Source: DAOUMU01 sp034409055 (GTDB taxonomy: Bacteria > Chloroflexota > Anaerolineae > 4572-78 > J111). Taken from it: a DNA stretch of 26,690 nucleotides. Shown here piece by piece: positions 12,065-20,100 of this stretch. Under the pieces are notes generated by a model, which saw only the letters and a program-made list of their open reading frames with translations, was not told the origin of the DNA and did not search any database. The translations under genes were made by a program, and so were the position numbers. The stretch is from NCBI GenBank assembly GCA_034409055.1, contig DAOUMU010000049.1:1-26690 (forward strand), read 5' to 3'. Position 1 is the stretch's first letter. Each line of letters begins with the position of its first letter.

Positions 12065-14538
12065 TAGCGGTCCACCTCTCCTAATACAATATCAATTGCG
12101 CCCAGAGTGACAATCGTATCGGCCACTTTGCCTCCTTTACACATATCGGCCAGCGCATTCAGGTTGATAAAGGAAGGAGCGCGAACCCGGTAACGCCACG
12201 GGTTGCCGGAGCCATTACTGACCACGTAGTACCCCAGCTCTCCCTTGGAATGCTCAATACGGCCATAAGCCTCGCCGGCCGGCACACGAATGGTATAAGA
12301 GGCTTTACCGCCCATAATATCGCCGGGGTTGGTATCCTTGATCCCCTCCAACGCCTGGTCCAATATTTTCAAACTCTCGCGCGCTTCCAGAACACGCTGG
12401 TAGTAACGACTGAAGACATCACTATCGGTCTGAGTGGGGATGTCAAAATCAAAGCGGTCGTAAATACTGTAGGGTTCAGCCCGCCGAACGTCATATTTAA
12501 CCCCGGCGGCACGCAATTGCGGACCGGTCACACCGTGACTGATCAATTCTTTCGCCGAGAGGTAGCCCACCCCTTTGGTCCGAGACAATACAATCTCGTT
12601 TCCGGTGACCAACGTCTCCAATTCATCCAGGTCTCGAGCCAGGGTTCCGGTTACCTGCCTGGCCCGGTCCAGCCAATCTTCGCTCACGTCGTAGGCCACG
12701 CCGCCAAAGCGCATGTAGTTGCACATCATGCGGGAGCCACTGGCTTCCTCAAACAGATCCAGCACCCGCTCTCGAGTCTCAAAGGCATAGAATAGGGGCG
12801 TAAACATACACCCCAGGTCATTCGTCAAGAAACCTACCAACGACATGTGGCTGAAAACGCGGGTCAACTCCGACATGATCACGCGAATATATTCGGCTCG
12901 CTCCGGCACCTCAATACCGGCCAGTTTCTCGACGGTAAGGGCATAGCCCAGATTATTCTGCATCGAGTTTAAATAATCCAGGCGGTCGGTGAAAGGCATA
13001 TTCATCAGCCAGCCGTTACGCTCGCCAATCTTCTCATGGTTGCGGTGCAGGTAGCCCAAAACCGGTTCCAAATCGACAATGGTTTCCCCCTCTAAGGTGA
13101 CAACCATACGAAACACACCGTGGGTACTGGGATGGTGCGGCCCCAGGTTGAGGATAATACGGTCTGTCTCGAAATCTGTGTCCTCATGGACATCGCGGGC
13201 TTCAAAAACATGTTCCAGGTAGTCTTCAAACTCATCCGGCCGCCATTGGTCAACATCCCAGTCTTCAGGATAGACGACATTTTTGTTGAAGGGGTTGTGC
13301 GTTTCAGATCGTTCATGGTGCCCGCCTGGCCAGCGGCTGGTGAATGGCTTGACCGGTTCCTCGTAGTAGGCCTCCTCATAATCCTTGCGCATCGGGTGGC
13401 CGTAAAAATCGTCCCACAGCAAAATGCGCTTCATATTGGGATGGCCGGTAAAGTTGACGCCGTACAGGTCGTAAATCTCTCGCTCCTGCAAGTAGCAAGT
13501 CTTCCACAGGCTGTACAATGAGGGAATTTCCGGGGTGTCCTCGGGCGCGCGTGCCTTGAAAACCAGGCCGGGCTTTTCCGGTTGGCTAATACTATAAACG
13601 TGATAAACTACTTCAAAACGGTCCCCCTCACGGCCCAGGTAATCAACCCCGGTCACGTTGCTGAGTAACTCATAGCCCAACTCATCCCGAACGTAGCGGC
13701 CAAAAGCAAGCAGATGCTCCCGGGCCACGACCAGGGTATCCTTTTCTGCTGTTACGGCCTGGTCTGCTTGCAGGGCCTGATTGAGAGAAGCGGCCAGAGC
13801 AGCCATCTCATCGGTGGGGGTGATGTCCCAGGTGGGCACCTGGGGCGGCTTGACCACCCGTTTGGGGCGTGGCTTCGGGCCTTCATCAACGGCCTGCTCC
13901 TGGTCCTGTTCACGTACTTTTTGCAACGTTTCCTTAATCTGGGGCAATTGACGCGGGTCAATAATGTCCGGTCCCAGGATGGGCACCGGGATTCCTTCCA
14001 TTTTCTCCTCGCGGCGATACCAGGGCACCGTTTTGAGGGATTGACCCTTGATCTTCTCCTGGAGTTTCATAATACCGTGTAGTAACGCCTGGGGGGTGGG
14101 AGGACAGCCGGGTACATACACGTCAACCGGTATATACTTGTCGATACCGGAGATGACATTGTACCCTTCCTTAAAGGGTCCCCCCCCCGTGGCACAAGCG
14201 CCCATACTGATGACATACTTTGGCTCTGCCATCTGATTGTAGATACGAATAACCTGGGGTGCCATCTTTTTGGTGACCGTACCAGACACAATCATCATAT
14301 CGGCCTGGCGCGGTGTAGCCCGAAAAAGCGCCGCGCCAAATCGATCCTGGTCATAACGGGCAGTTCCGGTGGCGATCATCTCGATCGCGCAGCAAGCCAA
14401 CCCCATCGTCAACGGCCAAAGCGAGTAAGCCCGACCCCAGTTATAAAGATCATCCAATTTACTAAGAAATATGTTCTGCTTTAACTCTTCTGGAATTTCT
14501 GTGTCATTTTCATGTTGAGGGAGGGCTTGAACAGTCAT
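12064..14538 (-). CDS. nuoBCD: Fused NADH-quinone oxidoreductase subunits B, C and D
   Basis: One 824-codon frame contains three peripheral-arm subunits. NuoB (about 1-165) has the N2 cluster ligands Cys49, Cys50, Cys115 and Cys145 (LACCAIEM, GACATGG, PGCPPTP). A Pro/Lys/Glu linker (about 175-240) follows. NuoC (about 245-395) has the signature EREIYDLYGVNFTGHP. NuoD (about 455-824) has NLGPHHPSTHG (His473) and DRLDY (Tyr522), matching the quinone-site His and Tyr known from Thermus Nqo4. C-D fusions are well known, as in Escherichia coli; a B-C-D triple fusion is less common. AAGGAGG precedes the ATG by 12 nt. The product is cytoplasmic and membrane-associated, passing electrons to quinone. 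Confidence 0.95.
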   Translation of the reverse strand: MTVQALPQHENDTEIPEELKQNIFLSKLDDLYNWGRAYSLWPLTMGLACCAIEMIATGTARYDQDRFGAALFRATPRQADMMIVSGTVTKKMAPQVIRIYNQMAEPKYVISMGACATGGGPFKEGYNVISGIDKYIPVDVYVPGCPPTPQALLHGIMKLQEKIKGQSLKTVPWYRREEKMEGIPVPILGPDIIDPRQLPQIKETLQKVREQDQEQAVDEGPKPRPKRVVKPPQVPTWDITPTDEMAALAASLNQALQADQAVTAEKDTLVVAREHLLAFGRYVRDELGYELLSNVTGVDYLGREGDRFEVVYHVYSISQPEKPGLVFKARAPEDTPEIPSLYSLWKTCYLQEREIYDLYGVNFTGHPNMKRILLWDDFYGHPMRKDYEEAYYEEPVKPFTSRWPGGHHERSETHNPFNKNVVYPEDWDVDQWRPDEFEDYLEHVFEARDVHEDTDFETDRIILNLGPHHPSTHGVFRMVVTLEGETIVDLEPVLGYLHRNHEKIGERNGWLMNMPFTDRLDYLNSMQNNLGYALTVEKLAGIEVPERAEYIRVIMSELTRVFSHMSLVGFLTNDLGCMFTPLFYAFETRERVLDLFEEASGSRMMCNYMRFGGVAYDVSEDWLDRARQVTGTLARDLDELETLVTGNEIVLSRTKGVGYLSAKELISHGVTGPQLRAAGVKYDVRRAEPYSIYDRFDFDIPTQTDSDVFSRYYQRVLEARESLKILDQALEGIKDTNPGDIMGGKASYTIRVPAGEAYGRIEHSKGELGYYVVSNGSGNPWRYRVRAPSFINLNALADMCKGGKVADTIVTLGAIDIVLGEVDR

Positions 14539-14563
14539 TTCAATATTTATCCTCCTTAAAAAG

Positions 14564-14585
14564 GGCGCATCAAATTTGATACGCC
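14564..14585. promoter_or_regulatory. 22-bp near-perfect palindrome in the nuoBCD leader
   Basis: GGCGCATCAAATTTGATACG and its completion CC are self-complementary except for one pair. It lies just upstream of the nuoBCD ribosome site. It could be an operator or an RNA hairpin that controls translation. Confidence 0.5.
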
Positions 14586-14646
14586 GGACGTTAATTTTCT
14601 AAAATCAACCTGTCAGGGGGACATCCGTCCCTTTTTTAACCGGTGT

Positions 14647-14676
14647 ACTATACCACAGCGGCCTATTTTTTGTCAA
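14647..14676 (-). promoter_or_regulatory. nuoBCD: nuoBCD-nuoI promoter
   Basis: On the minus strand TTGACA (14671-14676), an 18-nt spacer and TATAGT (14647-14652). This gives a leader of about 100 nt, which includes the palindrome at 14564-14585. Confidence 0.6.
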
Positions 14677-14692
14677 TTTATTTTTGATAATA

Positions 14693-14712
14693 ATTATAAT
14701 ATTTATTATAAT
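14693..14712. promoter_or_regulatory. Paired AT-rich palindromes between nuoBCD and the SufR-like gene
   Basis: Two self-complementary octamers ATTATAAT (14693-14700 and 14705-14712) are separated by ATTT. They lie just upstream of both -35 elements and are a candidate shared operator for the divergent genes. Confidence 0.5.
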
Positions 14713-14716
14713 AGAA

Positions 14717-14745
14717 TTGATTTTATGTTGTCCTTGTGCTAAAAT
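14717..14745 (+). promoter_or_regulatory. Promoter of the SufR-like regulator gene
   Basis: TTGATT (14717-14722), a 17-nt spacer and TAAAAT (14740-14745). The start would be near 14752, leaving about 22 nt of leader. Confidence 0.6.
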
Positions 14746-14773
14746 GCGATTCTGCGGTAACAGTGGTTAAAAC

Positions 14774-15421
14774 ATGGCTATGCATGAAACTCGCCAGCGA
14801 ATCATCGAGTTCTTAAAGGAAAAGGGGCAAGCTACCATTGATGAGTTGGCTACAGCAGTTGGTTTAACCGCCATGGCGGTCCGGTATCATATTAACGTGC
14901 TGCAAGCTGACAATTTGGTTCTGACCTCCGCTATTCGTCGGCAGGCCGGGCCGGGCCGGCCCCAACAGGTCTATAAGCTGACCGAAGCGGCCGATGATTT
15001 CTTTCCCGAAGACTATCACGGTCTAACGAATTACCTGCTGGACGAGTTAAGCTTACGACTGGATCGGGAGGACATTGAGGAAATATTCAATAACATTGCC
15101 AATCGCCTGACCAGCGAGGCACCGCCGGCCAAAGAAAACCAACCTTTTGAAGAGCGATTGAACGAGGTGATCGATTTCTTAACCGAAAAAGGCTTTGCCG
15201 TCTGTTGGGAAGTGGCAGACGACAATTACTTGATCCATGCCCATTCCTGCCCTTATCGCCAGGTGGTCAAATATCACCCTGAAGTTTGCCTGCTGGATGA
15301 GGCAGTGATCAGTACGATGCTCAATACCACGCCGACCCGGATCGCCTGCCTGATCGCCGGCAGCGACCACTGTACGTATCAAGTTTCAAAACCGGTTGAG
15401 TTAATTACGGATCCGGCCTAA
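14774..15421 (+). CDS. SufR-like iron-sulfur winged-helix transcriptional regulator
   Basis: The 215-residue protein has an N-terminal winged helix (about 4-70: TRQRIIEFLKEKGQATIDEL, then AVGLTAMAVRYHINVL). Its C-terminal domain matches the Cys pattern of SufR-type repressors: HSCPY (Cys159), HPEVCLLD (Cys172) and ACLIAGSDHCTY (Cys192, Cys200), plus Cys144. In SufR these cysteines hold an Fe-S cluster that senses cluster supply or redox state. No suf genes are present here. It faces the Fe-S-rich nuoBCD-nuoI unit across 235 bp with palindromes between, so control of Complex I genes and of itself is the natural guess. The ribosome site is weak; an ATG two codons downstream (14780) is the alternative start. 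Confidence 0.85.
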   Translation: MAMHETRQRIIEFLKEKGQATIDELATAVGLTAMAVRYHINVLQADNLVLTSAIRRQAGPGRPQQVYKLTEAADDFFPEDYHGLTNYLLDELSLRLDREDIEEIFNNIANRLTSEAPPAKENQPFEERLNEVIDFLTEKGFAVCWEVADDNYLIHAHSCPYRQVVKYHPEVCLLDEAVISTMLNTTPTRIACLIAGSDHCTYQVSKPVELITDPA

Positions 15422-15458
15422 ATGAAGAGTCAATGCTAAAAAGCCACACTTAAAGAAA

Positions 15459-15483
15459 ACGCCGGTGGCAAGCCGGTTTTTTA
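15459..15483 (+). terminator. Probable terminator of the SufR-like gene
   Basis: AAAACGCCGG and CCGGTTTTTT flank a 7-nt loop: a short CCGG stem extended by A/T pairs and followed by T6. Confidence 0.5.
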
Positions 15484-15695
15484 TTGAATAGGGTTATGTA
15501 TTTTTGACATATCGCTACGCGAGGAAGCGAAGCGTGAAGTTGCAATGAGGCCAAAAAAGATGCTGAAACTTCACTTTATCCTCGCCCCTTTGCCTCTTTG
15601 TATAATACTCAGCTCAACTTTTCTTCTGGCCAATGTTAAATTCAAGGAGTTATCACGAGTGTTGACACACCACCAATGATGAAAATATCCGTACC

Positions 15696-15721
15696 GTAGG
15701 GCAAACTTGAGTTTGTCCTAC
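15696..15721 (+). other. 12-bp hairpin in the moaA leader
   Basis: GTAGGGCAAACT (15696-15707) and AGTTTGTCCTAC (15710-15721) are complementary with one G-U. There is no T-tract. It may be a dispersed hairpin element or part of a leader control site. Confidence 0.55.
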
Positions 15722-15750
15722 AAGGTCTATTTACAGAGGAGATCATTTAC

Positions 15751-16731
15751 ATGAAAGACAGTTATGGTCGAGAAATAAATTATCTACGTATCTCGCTGAC
15801 AGACCGCTGCAACTTGCGTTGCGTATATTGCATGCCGATGTCCGGCCTGACCTTTGTACCGAATGAGGAACTCCTGACGGTTGAGGAGTTGGAACGAGTT
15901 GTAAGTGCCGCCGTCGAGGTTGGGTTCCATAAAGTCCGGCTAACCGGTGGTGAACCAACCCTGCACCAAGATATTGTCGAAATCGTGCGGCGGCTGGCCA
16001 ACATCGACGGCGTTGACCAACTGGTCATGACGACCAACGGTTACCGTCTGCCCCACATCGCTCAAGAACTGGCTGAGGCCGGTCTAAGGCGGGTCAATAT
16101 TCATATCGACTCGCTCAACAAGAAAACAATTGCCAAAATTATGCGGCTGGGTAACTTTGAGAAAGCCTGGGCCGGGATTGAGGCTGCTGAAAAAGCAGGG
16201 CTCAAGCCCATTAAGCTCAATGCGGTGATTACCCGGGGCTACAACGACGCTGCCGCCGTCGAGTTGGCCCGGCTAACCCTGGAAAAGCCGTGGCAAATTC
16301 GCTTTATTGAACTTATGCCCTTCGCCGGTCCAACCGAAACTGCTCTCGATCACTACGTTTCCAGTGACGAGGTCAAAGGCTGGATCGAGGAAGCAATTGG
16401 CCCCCTCTTTGTCGTGAATGGGGGGCAACTGGACGGCGAAGCCCGTCTCTACCACCTGGCTGGCTCGGCCGGCACGCTTGGGTTTATCAGCCCGGTTAGC
16501 AATCCCTACTGCGATGATTGCAACCGTATGCGTCTGACCGCCGATGGCCGTCTGCGAATGTGCCTCCTATCTGATCAAGAAATCAACTTTAGAGATACCC
16601 TGCGCAACGGTAGTACGCACCAGGATTTAGTGGCTCTCTTTAAACGGGCCATCCGAGCCAAGCCCGTAGGCCACGAACTCAAACACGGTGTCCACCCTGA
16701 AGCACGAACGATGAGTCAGATTGGCGGATAG
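15751..16731 (+). CDS. moaA: GTP 3',8-cyclase MoaA
   Basis: The 326-residue radical-SAM enzyme carries out the first step of molybdenum cofactor synthesis, converting GTP to 3',8-cyclo-GTP with MoaC completing the step. The N-terminal cluster motif is CNLRCVYC (Cys20, 24, 27) with GGEP (66-69). The second cluster is held by Cys254, Cys257 and Cys271 (NPYCDDC...RMC). The C-terminal Gly-Gly required for activity is present (SQIGG end). AGAGGAG precedes the ATG. No other moa genes are nearby; a histidine kinase gene starts 19 bp downstream on the same strand, so moaA, kinase and response regulator may be one transcript. The cofactor would serve molybdenum oxidoreductases elsewhere in the genome. 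Confidence 0.96.
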   Translation: MKDSYGREINYLRISLTDRCNLRCVYCMPMSGLTFVPNEELLTVEELERVVSAAVEVGFHKVRLTGGEPTLHQDIVEIVRRLANIDGVDQLVMTTNGYRLPHIAQELAEAGLRRVNIHIDSLNKKTIAKIMRLGNFEKAWAGIEAAEKAGLKPIKLNAVITRGYNDAAAVELARLTLEKPWQIRFIELMPFAGPTETALDHYVSSDEVKGWIEEAIGPLFVVNGGQLDGEARLYHLAGSAGTLGFISPVSNPYCDDCNRMRLTADGRLRMCLLSDQEINFRDTLRNGSTHQDLVALFKRAIRAKPVGHELKHGVHPEARTMSQIGG

Positions 16732-16750
16732 CATTTGAAGGAGGGGGAGG

Positions 16751-19045
16751 TTGGAGGGTTGGAGAACTCGAGGACTGGCTGACCGGGAGGTTATTCTCGA
16801 AGCCATCAGCTTTGCCGCTGAGCGATTTCTACAAATGGCCTTATGGCCGGAAAGCCTTCAGGAAGTGCTGGAAAGCCTGGGCCGGGCGACAGATGTCAGC
16901 CGGGTTTATCTTTTTGAGAATCACATCGGCCAAGAGGGAAACGGTCCCCACCAGGTGAGCCGGCGAGCCGAATGGACTGCGCCGGGCATCATTTCTCAGT
17001 TAGACAATCCACGCCTGCAAAATTTAGACTACCAGGCCACCGGCTTTGGACGCTGGGCCGACACCTTAAGTCGAGGACAACTGATCCAGGGGCACGTGCA
17101 TGACTTTCCAGAGACTGAACAGGCCATCCTGGCCTCTCAGAATATTCTGTCAATTCTGATTGTGCCCGTCTTTGTCAAGCAGCAGTGGTGGGGCTTCATC
17201 GGCTTTGACGATTGCCTGGCTGAAAGAGCCTGGTCGGCAGCAGAGATCGATGCTCTCAAAACAGCAGCCAATATCCTGGGAACGGCCATTCAACGGATGC
17301 AGGCCGAGGAGGCCCTGCGGCAGTTAAATGAAAAACTCGAGCAACGCGTGGAGGCTCGCACCCGCGAATTACAGGTCGAAATCGCCGAGCGCAGACGGGC
17401 TGAAGTCGAAAAAGAGCAGCACCAACAATCGCTGCGGGAGAGCGAAGAACGTTTCCGGCGGGCTATTACCTCCATCAGCGACCATATTTATATGACCGAG
17501 GTGACTGAAGATGGGACACATATTAACCTGTACATATCCCCGAACGTCAAAGCCTTAACCGGCTATCCCTCGGAAAAATTTATGGCCGACTGGCATTTCT
17601 GGCCGACTGTCCTGATTCATCCTGACGACCGGGCTATGGCTGCAGTCCACGCTTCACAATTAAAAATCGGCCAGGGGGACGAGATAGAATATCGCCTGAT
17701 CCGGGCCGATGGCCGGACGATTTGGGTGCGGGATAGCAGCCGGGTCGAAGACCAGGGCCGCTCAAAAATCGTTTATGGCGTCGTCAGTGACATCACCGAG
17801 CGCAAACGAGCGGAAGAGGAATTGAAGCAGCGTAATGAAGAACTAATGACCCTCAACGCTATTACGACCATGATCAACCAATCTCGTGACCTGGGGCACA
17901 TTCTGACCATGACTCTGGACCTGGTCTTGAAAGTGGTCGGGCCGGCTGCTGGCTATATACAACTGTTGGACGAAGAAACGGGAGAATTATGTCTGGTCGC
18001 TCAGCGCTGCTTCTCTCAAGAAACAATCGAGGCCATGAAAATAATTGAGGTGAACGAAGACACCCCCAGCCCTCAGAAAACCGTCCTTTTTAGAAAAGCC
18101 GGGGTTCTTGAGGAGGCTGTCAGGCGGACCGGTTGGCAGCCCCTGGTCGATGTACCCCTCAAGTGCAAAGAAACCGTCTTGGGTCACCTCAGTCTCTTCA
18201 GCCGTGGCCGTGACTCGTGCGAGCTAAATTTGTCGCAGGTACAGCTTCTCAAGGCCATTGGCCGCCAGATTGGCGTGGCCATTGAGAACGATCGATTGGC
18301 CAGAGAAGCAGCCGAGCTCAAGGTTATGCAGGAGTTAGACCACTTGCGGTCAGAATTGATTGGGAATGTTTCCCACGAATTGAGAACTCCTCTGGGGCTG
18401 ATTAAAGCAGCCAGCGCCACCTTACTGGCCGAAGACGTCGAATTTGACCAACAAACTCAACGTATCTTATTGCAAGGGATCGATGAAGAGACGGACCGGT
18501 TGGAGCATATTGTTAATAACTTGCTGGACTTATCTCGTATGGAACAGGGAGGGTTAAACCTGGACCGATCTCCGACAGACATCGGTCAATTAATCAGAAA
18601 AGTTATAGAGGTGATGCAGGTTCAGACAATAGACCAGCCGGCGATGCGGGTTGTCTACGACTTCCCCGCTCAACCATTAGTGGCAGACATTGATGCCAAA
18701 CGTATTGAACAAGTCCTACGTAATCTCTTGCACAATGCTGTCAAATACTCACCTGAAGGGGGAACCATCACCATCAAGGGACAGAGAGATAAGCATCAAC
18801 TGCTGATTACAGTGAGCGATCAAGGAATCGGTATCCCCTCAACCGACCTGAAAAAGGTTTTTGAGCGATTTTACCGGGTTGAGAATGAGATTGCCCGGGA
18901 TGTGAGTGGAGCCGGCCTGGGATTGGCCATCAGCCGCGGGATCGTGGAGGCTCACGGGGGATGTATGTGGGTTGAGAGCAGTCTCGGTGAGGGTAGTACT
19001 TTTTATTTCAGTTTGCCTGTCGGGGACAGCAGGGTGGCAGAGTAG
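16751..19045 (+). CDS. Sensor histidine kinase, GAF-PAS-GAF-HisKA-HATPase
   Basis: The 764-residue protein has no membrane segment. The domain order is GAF (about 15-182), a Glu/Arg-rich coiled coil (183-232), PAS with PAC (about 233-352), a second GAF (about 365-515) and HisKA with the phospho-acceptor His542 in NVSHELRTP. HATPase_c (about 645-757) has the N box NLLHNAVKYS, DQGIGIP and GAGLGLAIS. It is therefore a cytoplasmic sensor of small molecules, redox or another internal signal. The start is TTG directly after AAGGAGGGGGAGG. It lies 19 bp after moaA, and the response regulator follows 111 bp later; they are the likely cognate pair. The last codons and the TAG stop fall inside the start of a repeat array, so the C-terminal DSRVAE is probably repeat-derived. 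Confidence 0.93.
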   Translation: MEGWRTRGLADREVILEAISFAAERFLQMALWPESLQEVLESLGRATDVSRVYLFENHIGQEGNGPHQVSRRAEWTAPGIISQLDNPRLQNLDYQATGFGRWADTLSRGQLIQGHVHDFPETEQAILASQNILSILIVPVFVKQQWWGFIGFDDCLAERAWSAAEIDALKTAANILGTAIQRMQAEEALRQLNEKLEQRVEARTRELQVEIAERRRAEVEKEQHQQSLRESEERFRRAITSISDHIYMTEVTEDGTHINLYISPNVKALTGYPSEKFMADWHFWPTVLIHPDDRAMAAVHASQLKIGQGDEIEYRLIRADGRTIWVRDSSRVEDQGRSKIVYGVVSDITERKRAEEELKQRNEELMTLNAITTMINQSRDLGHILTMTLDLVLKVVGPAAGYIQLLDEETGELCLVAQRCFSQETIEAMKIIEVNEDTPSPQKTVLFRKAGVLEEAVRRTGWQPLVDVPLKCKETVLGHLSLFSRGRDSCELNLSQVQLLKAIGRQIGVAIENDRLAREAAELKVMQELDHLRSELIGNVSHELRTPLGLIKAASATLLAEDVEFDQQTQRILLQGIDEETDRLEHIVNNLLDLSRMEQGGLNLDRSPTDIGQLIRKVIEVMQVQTIDQPAMRVVYDFPAQPLVADIDAKRIEQVLRNLLHNAVKYSPEGGTITIKGQRDKHQLLITVSDQGIGIPSTDLKKVFERFYRVENEIARDVSGAGLGLAISRGIVEAHGGCMWVESSLGEGSTFYFSLPVGDSRVAE

Positions 19046-19145
19046 CAGAGTAGCAGGTAGCAGGTGGCAGGGTAGCAGGTAGCAGGTGGCAGGTGACAGG
19101 GGAGCAGGGGATAGGTAGCAACACGCAACACGCAACACGTTTCAT
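19032..19145. repeat. Composite heptamer array between kinase and response regulator
   Basis: GTAGCAG/GTGGCAG units with a step of 7 (occasionally 8) pass into ACACGCA units. The array ends with CGTTTCAT, the same junction as in the array at 436-510 on the opposite strand. It supplies the kinase stop codon and ends 12 bp before the response regulator ATG. Confidence 0.85.
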
Positions 19146-19156
19146 GGAGACAACGT

Positions 19157-19867
19157 ATGACCAAGGGTAAGTATCGCATTCTGGTGGCAGACGATGAGCC
19201 CAACTATGTCTCTATTATCCAACTCAATCTCAAGGCTAGAGGCTACGAGGTACTCACCGCCTGGGACGGGGAAACGGCCATCGAACAGGCCGCCAGTGGG
19301 AAGCCAGACCTGATTATCCTGGACATCAGGATGCCTGGCCTGGACGGTTACGAAGCCTGCCGGCGTATTCGCCAGTTCTCAGCGGCGCCAATCATTATGC
19401 TGACGGCAATGGCGGAGGAAGCCGATAAAATAAAGGGACTGGATGTGGGGGCAGATGATTACGTGACCAAACCGTTCAGTATTGAGGAGCTTCTGGCCAG
19501 GGTCCGGGCTGCCTTGCGGCGGGTCGAGCTAGGGGGACAGCCGAAGGTTGAGCCTATCTTCCAGGCCGGCGACTTGCGAATTGACCTGAGCCAGCAACGT
19601 GTTTGTAGAGGTGATCAGGCAGTGCATTTAACCCCTATTGAGTACCGCCTGTTGAGTGAGTTAGTCAAACAGGCCGGACGGGTGGTAGACTTAGAACGTC
19701 TGTTGGAGGTGGGCTGGGGCACTGGATACGAGGGGGAGGAGCGCATCTTACGGCAAGCCATCTATCGCCTGCGTCAGAAGCTGGAGCCTGATCCCAAACA
19801 TCCCCAGTATATTCAAACCCGGCCTGGTCTGGGCTATATCCTCGTTTTGCCTGAGCGAGAAGCGTAA
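19157..19867 (+). CDS. OmpR/PhoB-family response regulator
   Basis: The 236-residue protein has an N-terminal receiver (about 7-122) with the acidic pair Asp12-Asp13, phospho-acceptor Asp56 (LIILDIRMPGLDG), Thr83 and Lys105. The C-terminal winged-helix DNA-binding domain (about 138-233) has the typical VCRGDQAVHLTPIEYRLLSEL and RxKLEPDPKHPQYIQTRPGLGY. It follows the histidine kinase, and GGAG lies 8 nt before the ATG. OmpR/PhoB proteins bind as tandem dimers to 11-bp direct repeats, and such repeats occur at 20004-20053 just downstream. Control of that promoter is therefore plausible. A terminator follows the gene. Confidence 0.95.
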   Translation: MTKGKYRILVADDEPNYVSIIQLNLKARGYEVLTAWDGETAIEQAASGKPDLIILDIRMPGLDGYEACRRIRQFSAAPIIMLTAMAEEADKIKGLDVGADDYVTKPFSIEELLARVRAALRRVELGGQPKVEPIFQAGDLRIDLSQQRVCRGDQAVHLTPIEYRLLSELVKQAGRVVDLERLLEVGWGTGYEGEERILRQAIYRLRQKLEPDPKHPQYIQTRPGLGYILVLPEREA

Positions 19868-19907
19868 GAATCGTTTGTTTTTGCTCCAAATTGGAGATTA
19901 GTTAGAG

Positions 19908-19937
19908 GCACGCCCTTTATCGGTGCGTGCTTTTTTT
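19908..19937 (+). terminator. Rho-independent terminator after the response regulator
   Basis: GCACGC (19908-19913) pairs with GCGTGC (19925-19930), followed by T7. Confidence 0.85.
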
Positions 19938-20003
19938 ATGGCAAGTTTCGGCCTGGTTCAAGTTAGATCAACACTTCTACTGATTCTGAACCATACCAAA
20001 AAA

Positions 20004-20069
20004 CTGTTACATGATTGTTATATCTGCAGGTCCTTTTGTTACACGACTGTTACATACGTGTGATATGAT
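20004..20069 (+). promoter_or_regulatory. Promoter with two Pho-box-like 11-bp direct repeats
   Basis: CTGTTAC-ATGA-TTGTTAT (20004-20021) and TTGTTAC-ACGA-CTGTTAC (20036-20053) have the 7+4+7 layout of PhoB boxes (consensus CTGTCAT-N4-CTGTCAT). TATGAT at 20064-20069 starts 10 bp after the second box, as in PhoB-activated promoters that lack a good -35. Confidence 0.6.
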
Positions 20070-20100
20070 GGTCTTAAGAAACAAGGAGATTTTATCAAAA

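Larger units (their letters stand above)
15422..15750. other. Intergenic region before moaA
   Basis: The 329 bp hold the terminator above, an isolated TATAAT at 15601-15606 without a good -35, and a hairpin at 15696-15721. There is also a very short GTG-start frame (15660-15680) behind AAGGAG. I see no longer gene and could not recognise a molybdenum-cofactor riboswitch. Confidence 0.5.

Noticed and set aside
15486..15750. Molybdenum cofactor riboswitch before moaA
   Set aside because: I could not find the conserved multi-stem pattern; only one simple hairpin is present.
20011..20100. Upstream extension of the secreted protein to 20011
   Set aside because: The ATG at 20101 has the ribosome site and gives a normal signal peptide; the extension would lie over the promoter boxes.
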